Source: Microvirga massiliensis
GTDB lineage: Bacteria > Pseudomonadota > Alphaproteobacteria > Rhizobiales > Beijerinckiaceae
NCBI RefSeq assembly: GCF_001006805.1
Contig: NZ_LN811359.1
Span: 103,080-157,847 of the forward strand
Direction: 5' to 3'
Length of the DNA stretch: 54,768 nt
Numbering within the stretch: position 1 is the stretch's first letter; each line of letters begins with the position of its first letter. The translations under genes were made by a program, and so were the position numbers. Positions 49,730 to 54,768 of the stretch are shown here, one piece after another. The notes beneath the pieces are model-generated. The model searched no databases, had not been told where the DNA came from, and was given only the letters and a program-made list of their open reading frames with translations.

Positions 49730-51807
49730 AGCTGCCCTCCCCTGATTTGGATCACCAGATTCCCGAGATCATCAACTTCCAGTCGGTCACCGGGAAGCAA
49801 GACGGTCGTTGATGCATGCTCTTCGATCAGTGCTGGGCCATCAATGCAGTTGCCTGCGGATAAAGCTTGGCGGGCATAAGTCGGTGTTGCAATCGCTCTG
49901 CCAGCTTCCGTGAAATACACGGGGCGCGTCCCACGCTCTGCATCTTTGGACGGCTGCCTGCCGCCGCGACGGATTTTCTCGAACGGGGGCTTGCTCATCA
50001 CGCCGGTGACCGTAGCCCGGAGACTGACGATCTCGGCCCGCTCACCGGGCGCGCAAGTGCCATACCGCCGTTGATGAACCTCGTCGAAGTGGCTCTTGAT
50101 GACCGCACGTTCGCGTCTCCGGAGCACGTCCGGAGCAAAGTCGACAGTCACCGGATGCTCCTGCCCGACGTACCGCATGTCAGCAGCGAAGCCAACGGTC
50201 ACGCTCGAGGGATGGATGTCGCTGTGGCTCAGAGCAGCCTTTCCCTGCGCCACCAGACCGTCGAAAACATGTTCGATTTCCTCGAAGAGAACGTCGTCCA
50301 GTTGACGGAACCACGTTCGAACGAAGTCATAGCGCAGATCCGAGTGCAGCATTCCGAAAGCGCAGAAGTGCCCGGGCGCGCGAGGAACAATGAGGCTGCT
50401 CATGCCGATCTCGCGGGCGATGGCTGAGGCGTGCAGTGGGCCAGCACCGCCATAAGCGATCAAGGCGAAGGCAGCGGCGTCGAGTCCACGCTCGGTCGAG
50501 ACGCCTTTGACGGCATAGGACATCTTTGTGACGGCAACGCGCAGAATTCCGTCGGCAGCATCGAGCACGTTCATCCCGAGAGGCTCGGCGACGTGCTCCC
50601 GGATCGCTCGCTCGGCGGCTTCCACATCGAGTGTGATTTCCCCGCCCAGAAAGCGGTCAGCTCCGAGCCGCCCCAGAACGAGGTTGGCGTCCGTGACCGT
50701 AGGCTGTGTTCCCCCTCTTCCATAGCAGGCGGGCCCGGGCTCGGCCCCGGCGCTGCGTGGGCCGACGCGCAGCGCGCCGCTCGCGTCGACCGCGGCGATG
50801 CTGCCGCCGCCGGTTCCGACCTCGAACACGTCGACCAGCGGAATTTGAATCGGAAGACCCTGGTTATACCCGCCGACGAGGGCGGTCGTCGTCGTCAGCA
50901 CATGGCCGTCGTTGACGACCCCGGCCTTTGCGGTGGTACCGCCCATATCGAAGGCAACCGCGTCTTGCACCCCGAGTTCGCGACAAAGAGCCTGTGCGCC
51001 AATCACCCCAGCCGCGGGGCCGGACTCGAGCATGCGCACACACTGCACCTGCGCCTGCTGGGCCTCATACAGCCCGCCGGTCGATTGGACGAGGAGGAAG
51101 GGCCCCTTGAATCCCGAGGCTTTGATATGGCGGTCGATCCCGGCAATATACTGGCTGACCCGAGGGCCAATATAAGCGTTCGCCACGGTGGTGGAGCATC
51201 GTTCAAATTCGCGGTACTCTTGGGAAAGCTCATGAGAAGCCGTGACGAACGCATGCGGCAAGCGCTGCTTCACGATCTCCTTGACTGTAATCTCGTGCTC
51301 AGGGTTGGCGTAGCAGTGGAGGAGCAGGATCGCGACAGCCTCGATCTTCAGGGCAACCAAGCGGTCGCAGATGGCGTGCACACCGGCGACGTCGAGAGGC
51401 GTGAGAACGTCTCCTTCCGCAGTGACCCGCTCTCTCACCTCGAAGCGCAGGGATCGCTCGACCAGAGGCACATGCTTTTGGAAGAACAGGTTGTACGCGT
51501 CAGGTCTGTTGATGCGGCCAATCTCGTAGATGTCGCGAAAGCCTTCGGTCACAAGGAGTGCTGTCGAGGCGCCGCTGCGTTCCAGCAGCGTGTTGATCGC
51601 GACGGTTGACCCATGAAGAAACAGCCCGGCATCGGCATACCTGGTTCCTGCCTTTTCCACCCCCTGGGAAATGCCATCGACGAGATGACTGGGGGTGCTC
51701 AGGGTCTTCCCGAGCAGCAATCGTCCGGTTTTCTCATCGAAGGCGGCGACATCAGTGAAAGTGCCGCCGATGTCAGCTGCGAGCCGAGTGCTCTCGGTGT
51801 GCCTCAT
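49726..51807 (-). CDS. Hydantoinase A/5-oxoprolinase (HyuA) family protein
   Basis: A 693-residue HyuA-family subunit with the ATP-binding segments of the ASKHA fold: LAADIGGTFTDVAAFDEKTG at the N-terminus, GSTVAINTLLER near residue 66, MLESGPAAGVIGA near residue 275 and FDMGGTTAKAGVV near residue 300, then VGTGGGSIAAVD. It phosphorylates a cyclic amide or ketone substrate for its HyuB partner. It follows the FAH-family gene in the same run. Substrate class (hydantoin, oxoproline, ketone) cannot be decided from sequence. Confidence 0.92.
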   Translation of the reverse strand: MRHTESTRLAADIGGTFTDVAAFDEKTGRLLLGKTLSTPSHLVDGISQGVEKAGTRYADAGLFLHGSTVAINTLLERSGASTALLVTEGFRDIYEIGRINRPDAYNLFFQKHVPLVERSLRFEVRERVTAEGDVLTPLDVAGVHAICDRLVALKIEAVAILLLHCYANPEHEITVKEIVKQRLPHAFVTASHELSQEYREFERCSTTVANAYIGPRVSQYIAGIDRHIKASGFKGPFLLVQSTGGLYEAQQAQVQCVRMLESGPAAGVIGAQALCRELGVQDAVAFDMGGTTAKAGVVNDGHVLTTTTALVGGYNQGLPIQIPLVDVFEVGTGGGSIAAVDASGALRVGPRSAGAEPGPACYGRGGTQPTVTDANLVLGRLGADRFLGGEITLDVEAAERAIREHVAEPLGMNVLDAADGILRVAVTKMSYAVKGVSTERGLDAAAFALIAYGGAGPLHASAIAREIGMSSLIVPRAPGHFCAFGMLHSDLRYDFVRTWFRQLDDVLFEEIEHVFDGLVAQGKAALSHSDIHPSSVTVGFAADMRYVGQEHPVTVDFAPDVLRRRERAVIKSHFDEVHQRRYGTCAPGERAEIVSLRATVTGVMSKPPFEKIRRGGRQPSKDAERGTRPVYFTEAGRAIATPTYARQALSAGNCIDGPALIEEHASTTVLLPGDRLEVDDLGNLVIQIRGGQL

Positions 51808-51871
51808 TTGTTTTCACCTCGTAGCGGATTGCGCACCAGGCGCACTTGTTCCGCGCAGCGCCGGCTGCTGC

Positions 51872-52729
51872 TTACTCGTCGACAACGCTGTTGCGAAGGA
51901 CTCCGAAGCCCTCGAGTTCCACCTCGCAGATATCGCCCGGCTTCATCCACAGTGGCGGCTTGCGAGCAAGCCCAACCCCCGACGGAGTACCCGTGACGAT
52001 GATATCGCCGGGCGCCAGCGTAAAGGCTTCACTCAGGGACGAGACGAGGGTTGCGACGTCAAAGATGAGATCGTCGGTCGAGGCGTCTTGGACAATCTGG
52101 CCGTTGAGGCGGGTCTGGAGACGAAGGCCGGCGCACCCGGGCGGAAGCTCATCGGCTGTCATCACATAGGGCCCGAAGGCGCCGGTGCGATCGAAGTTCT
52201 TCCCGAGCGTCCACTGAGTCGTCCGCAGTTGGTAATCGCGAATCGAAGCGTCGTTGAAAAGGGAGTAGCCGACAACGTGATCGAGCGCGGCCTCCTTCGG
52301 TATGTCGCGTCCGCCGCGGCCAATGACGGCAACAAACTCGCCTTCATAGTCCAGTTGGTGAGACACCCGCGGACGGACGATTGGTGAACCGTGGCCGATG
52401 AGGCTTGACGGGAATCGGCTGAAGACGGCCGGATAGCTCGGGACCTCGAAACCACTCTCAGCCGAGTGTTCGGCATAGTTCAATCCGATGCAGATGATCT
52501 TGCCCGGTAATGGGAGGGGCGGAAGAAGTTCGACAGCGTCGAGATCGATATCATGACCCGAGAGCAGGCGCCTCGCAGCTTCGGCCAGGCCGACATGTCC
52601 GTCGGCGAGGCATTCCAACAGGTCGCCGGGGCACTTTTCATCATCAACGTAGCGGCCCCGGAACGGCCCATTGGCCTCCGCAGCTGCGAGTCCGTCGCGG
52701 CCGTTCTGTTTGAAGCAGGCAAAGCGCAT
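51872..52729 (-). CDS. Fumarylacetoacetate hydrolase (FAH) family protein
   Basis: A 285-residue FAH-family enzyme; members hydrolyse or decarboxylate beta-diketones, or hydrate or isomerise dicarboxylates, with a divalent metal. The catalytic His and metal segment is CIGLNYAEHSAE near residue 74; the metal acids are in DYEGEFVAVIGRGG near residue 125, and NDASIRDYQ and GKNFDRTGAFGPYV follow. The ATG at 52729 has a GGGAGGATCAGC site. It opens the minus-strand catabolic run and is divergent from the GntR gene. Confidence 0.91.
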   Translation of the reverse strand: MRFACFKQNGRDGLAAAEANGPFRGRYVDDEKCPGDLLECLADGHVGLAEAARRLLSGHDIDLDAVELLPPLPLPGKIICIGLNYAEHSAESGFEVPSYPAVFSRFPSSLIGHGSPIVRPRVSHQLDYEGEFVAVIGRGGRDIPKEAALDHVVGYSLFNDASIRDYQLRTTQWTLGKNFDRTGAFGPYVMTADELPPGCAGLRLQTRLNGQIVQDASTDDLIFDVATLVSSLSEAFTLAPGDIIVTGTPSGVGLARKPPLWMKPGDICEVELEGFGVLRNSVVDE

Positions 52730-52791
52730 GCTGATCCTCCCATCGAGCTTATTGAACCCTGTATGGAACGCTGAAATCAATCCGTCAACAT

Positions 52792-52822
52792 AAAATCTAT
52801 TTTTCGGCTTGGGATAGATTTT
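52792..52822. promoter_or_regulatory. Perfect 9-bp inverted repeat, candidate operator for the divergent GntR regulator
   Basis: AAAATCTAT (52792-52800) and its exact reverse complement ATAGATTTT (52814-52822) are 13 bases apart, in the 118-base gap between the FAH-family gene and the GntR/FCD gene. A-T-rich dyads in such gaps often bind the adjacent regulator. The distance between half-sites fits a dimer on one DNA face, but no experiment is implied. Confidence 0.5.
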
Positions 52823-52847
52823 TCTGACGAGCCGGTTATAAAGGGGC

Positions 52848-53591
52848 ATGGACCAGCACGTTCCCGGCTCAAGTCTTACTCACACCGCCTACGAGCAGTT
52901 GCGTACCGATCTGCTCGCGGGACGGCTGCAGCCGGGCGAGAAGCTCAAGATTTCTGACCTGTGCGCGTCCCTTTCAGTCGGCCTCAGCGCCGTTCGGGAG
53001 GCGCTTTCGCGGCTCACCTCTGAAGGCTTGGTTGTCGCGGCTCCGCAGAGGGGGTTTCGCGTAGCCCCCGTTTCGGCGAAGGATCTGCTCGACCTCACGG
53101 AGGCCCGCGTCGAGATTGAAGGTCTTTGCCTAAAACAGTCCATAGGCAACGCCAACCTCGCGTGGGAGACCGGCATCGTGGCAGCGTTCCACCGCCTGAG
53201 CCGAACGCCCGAAAGGGTGCCGGAAGACCCCGTGAGGATCAACGAAGCCTGGGCGTCCGCTCACGCAGCGTACCATCAGGCACTGGTCAGTGCGTGCGAC
53301 AATTCCTGGTTATTGCGGGTTCGCGATCTGCTTTATGCTCAGAGTGAGCGTTATCGACGCCTCTCCGCGCCGTTTTCAGAAGAAAAGCGTGATACGGAGG
53401 CAGAGCACCGCAAACTAATGGACGCTGTACTCGCGCGCGATGCTGATCAAGGCTACGAACTGATGGCGAGCCATTTTCGGCTTACTACGCACCTTTTGCT
53501 CAATGGGCGTCTTTTTAAAGCACTTGACGGTGACATGGGAGCCGCCGAACCGAAGCTGAAAAAGCGGCCCGCGCAGCGCCATCCACTCTAG
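52848..53591 (+). CDS. GntR family transcriptional regulator, FCD (FadR-like) subgroup
   Basis: A 247-residue regulator. Residues about 12-75 are the winged helix (AYEQLRTDLLAGRLQPGEKL, then VGLSAVREALSRLTSEGLV), and residues about 85-220 the FCD ligand domain with metal-type Asp/His positions (NEAWASAHAAYHQALVSAC; EAEHRKLMDAVLARD; SHFRLTTHLL). AGGGGC lies just before the ATG. It is divergent from the FAH/hyu/liv run and is probably its repressor or activator. It is not a close copy of the GntR protein encoded at 4037. Confidence 0.9.
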   Translation: MDQHVPGSSLTHTAYEQLRTDLLAGRLQPGEKLKISDLCASLSVGLSAVREALSRLTSEGLVVAAPQRGFRVAPVSAKDLLDLTEARVEIEGLCLKQSIGNANLAWETGIVAAFHRLSRTPERVPEDPVRINEAWASAHAAYHQALVSACDNSWLLRVRDLLYAQSERYRRLSAPFSEEKRDTEAEHRKLMDAVLARDADQGYELMASHFRLTTHLLLNGRLFKALDGDMGAAEPKLKKRPAQRHPL

Positions 53592-53620
53592 CTGGCAACT
53601 GCATCTGAGAGGTCAAGGCA

Positions 53621-54049
53621 ATGGAGCTCGATGCACTCTTTGGCGAACAGGCCTCGCCGCAAATCGACCCTTCTGCGGAAGCCGCGACGCTCCTCACCAT
53701 CTGGAGGCAACTCGAGCGTGCGCATGTCCCCATCGCGTTCGGGTGCTCCTGTGGAGGCAGCATTGGGCATGTGCGGGTTCAGGATTGCGAGCAGGATATC
53801 TTGGAGTACCTGTACGAGAAGCACGCTCAAGCGGGCACTGTCCCTGCACTCGCAAAGCTGCAGAATCTAGCGGGGTGCGAGCAACGAAGAACCGGTAGCA
53901 TCACGGCCCTGCTGGAAGCCGTTGCAGAAGATGAAAGCGGCTGCAACGTTGACTTTAAGATACAGCTGCTCCGTGACTTGCGCCGAAGCATCGACTCCCT
54001 GTCAGCTGCATCGGTGGGCCCATTGCGACGGGTCGCTCAGGAACTGTAA
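53621..54049 (+). CDS. Uncharacterised Cys-containing protein
   Basis: A 142-residue predicted cytoplasmic protein; I recognise no family. It has a CSCGG motif near residue 42, further single cysteines (VQDCEQD, AGCEQRR, SGCNVD) and helical acidic stretches. It starts 29 bases after the GntR gene with GAGGTCAAGG upstream of the ATG, so it may be co-transcribed with it. The cysteines could bind metal or be redox active. The coding case is moderate: a sensible length, reasonable composition and a ribosome site. Confidence 0.5.
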   Translation: MELDALFGEQASPQIDPSAEAATLLTIWRQLERAHVPIAFGCSCGGSIGHVRVQDCEQDILEYLYEKHAQAGTVPALAKLQNLAGCEQRRTGSITALLEAVAEDESGCNVDFKIQLLRDLRRSIDSLSAASVGPLRRVAQEL

Positions 54050-54768
54050 GGCTCGGCACCTTGTTGGGTTTGAGTTGACCGGCCGCAGCATCTTCTTGGC
54101 AAATGGTTTCAGCTGAACGGACATTGTCTCCCTCGTGGTCGTCTCTCGAATACGATACGACGCGGCTGCCGCCGTTGTACCACTGGGAGCCTTGTGTGAT
54201 GTCAGCTCGATCGGACGAGGAGGAAGGTCGAACGGCGCCGAATTCAGCCCCGTGAAGATACGGATTTCCTCCTGAAGGTGCTGCTGGTGGACAATGCCAC
54301 TCGGCCCGCGAAAGATGCACTGTCCCACAGTGAATTTCGTGGCGTCGAAGCCTGAAGCGAGGCCATGATTCCCAAACGATTTAAGACCAGCGCGAATAAC
54401 AGCAACGCGGCGCACACATACGCGAGGGTTTCCAGTCGCGGCATCAGGCTGATCAGGTAACCCATGAGAGGCGGGACAATCAGGAGGGCGGCGAACACGA
54501 AGGCGGAGAGTATGGTGCAGGTCAGGAAGGCGGGCGTGTCAGGACGATTACGCGCGGCTCAGGCCAGGATCGAGCCGTCGGAAGCCCTCCAAAGAATTTC
54601 TCGGCGACGGTTCAGAACCCCGTGACGTCGTCGAAGCCGACAGGATAACGCTCGCGACAGCACGATACAGCCGGCCACAATAATCAGCCTCCCTCTCCGC
54701 TTCGAGCCGCCGGCGAGCAGCCCACCGCCAGGAACCGCGGCGAGAGAGATTCAAACTGGAAGGCTCGC
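54050..54768. other. Right end of window, no confident gene
   Basis: Several short overlapping frames exist. The minus strand at about 54360-54530 reads a hydrophobic stretch (TCTILSAFVFAALLIVPPLM; YVCAALLLFALVLNRL) like two membrane helices, but it has a stop just upstream and unrelated sequence after it, so it looks like a decayed membrane-protein fragment. Confidence 0.4.

Noticed and set aside
50431..51609. A 392-codon plus-strand frame opposite the hyuA gene
   Set aside because: Shadow of the HyuA frame; no family features.
1..54768. CRISPR arrays, tRNA or rRNA genes
   Set aside because: No regularly spaced direct repeats, no cloverleaf-like sequence with TTCRA arm, and no rRNA core sequence were seen on reading both strands; a dedicated tRNA or repeat scan was not possible.

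Overview
The window is high-GC DNA from a proteobacterium, most probably an alphaproteobacterium of the Hyphomicrobiales type. This is judged from protein style, the abundance of ABC and TRAP importers, a fused ureAB gene and the IS256/IS630 remnants; no rRNA or species marker is present. It is almost entirely uptake and catabolism of small nitrogenous or acidic organic compounds. I see no tRNA, rRNA, CRISPR array or phage gene.

Region 1 (about 400-14330, minus strand) reads from an SDR dehydrogenase through a NodB-like deacetylase, a maleate-isomerase/arylmalonate-decarboxylase-like protein, a class I aminotransferase, a TRAP transporter (Q, M, P), an M20 N-carbamoyl amino acid/allantoate amidohydrolase, an ornithine-cyclodeaminase-like dehydrogenase, a second maleate-isomerase-like paralogue, a GntR/FCD regulator, an opine-dehydrogenase-family enzyme and a polar amino acid ABC importer lacking its ATPase gene. 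Both isomerase-like proteins lack the two catalytic cysteines of the family.

Region 2 (14408-20082) holds a dihydroorotase/hydantoinase-like amidohydrolase with several metal ligands replaced, plus a taurine/nitrate/NMT1-type ABC importer whose genes are interrupted by an antisense SDR gene.

Region 3 (20370-35271) is the most interesting part. A nitrilase-family amidase, a branched-chain-type amide/urea ABC importer (with a permease-ATPase fusion) and a full urease set (ureAB-C-G-D-E-F) lie in one tightly packed plus-strand operon. Its leader carries two tandem hairpins followed by a strong intrinsic terminator; the second hairpin and the terminator are mutually exclusive. At the far end, convergent, sit an AmiC-like amide sensor and an AmiR-like ANTAR antiterminator. 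Together these suggest ligand-controlled transcription antitermination of an amide/urea utilisation operon. A signal-less family 5 binding protein and a HupE/UreJ nickel-type permease follow.

Region 4 (35272-36014) contains broken IS256 and IS630 transposase remnants. Region 5 (36015-52729, minus strand) is a long catabolic run: FAH-family hydrolase, hydantoinase/oxoprolinase A and B, a complete Liv ABC importer (K, H, M, G, F), a small membrane protein, two fumarate-reductase-like flavoproteins, an SDR, an MFS transporter and a frameshifted DapA-family lyase. It starts next to a divergent GntR/FCD regulator (52848-53591), with a perfect inverted repeat between them. The last 1.1 kb holds one uncharacterised Cys-containing protein and non-coding or decayed sequence.
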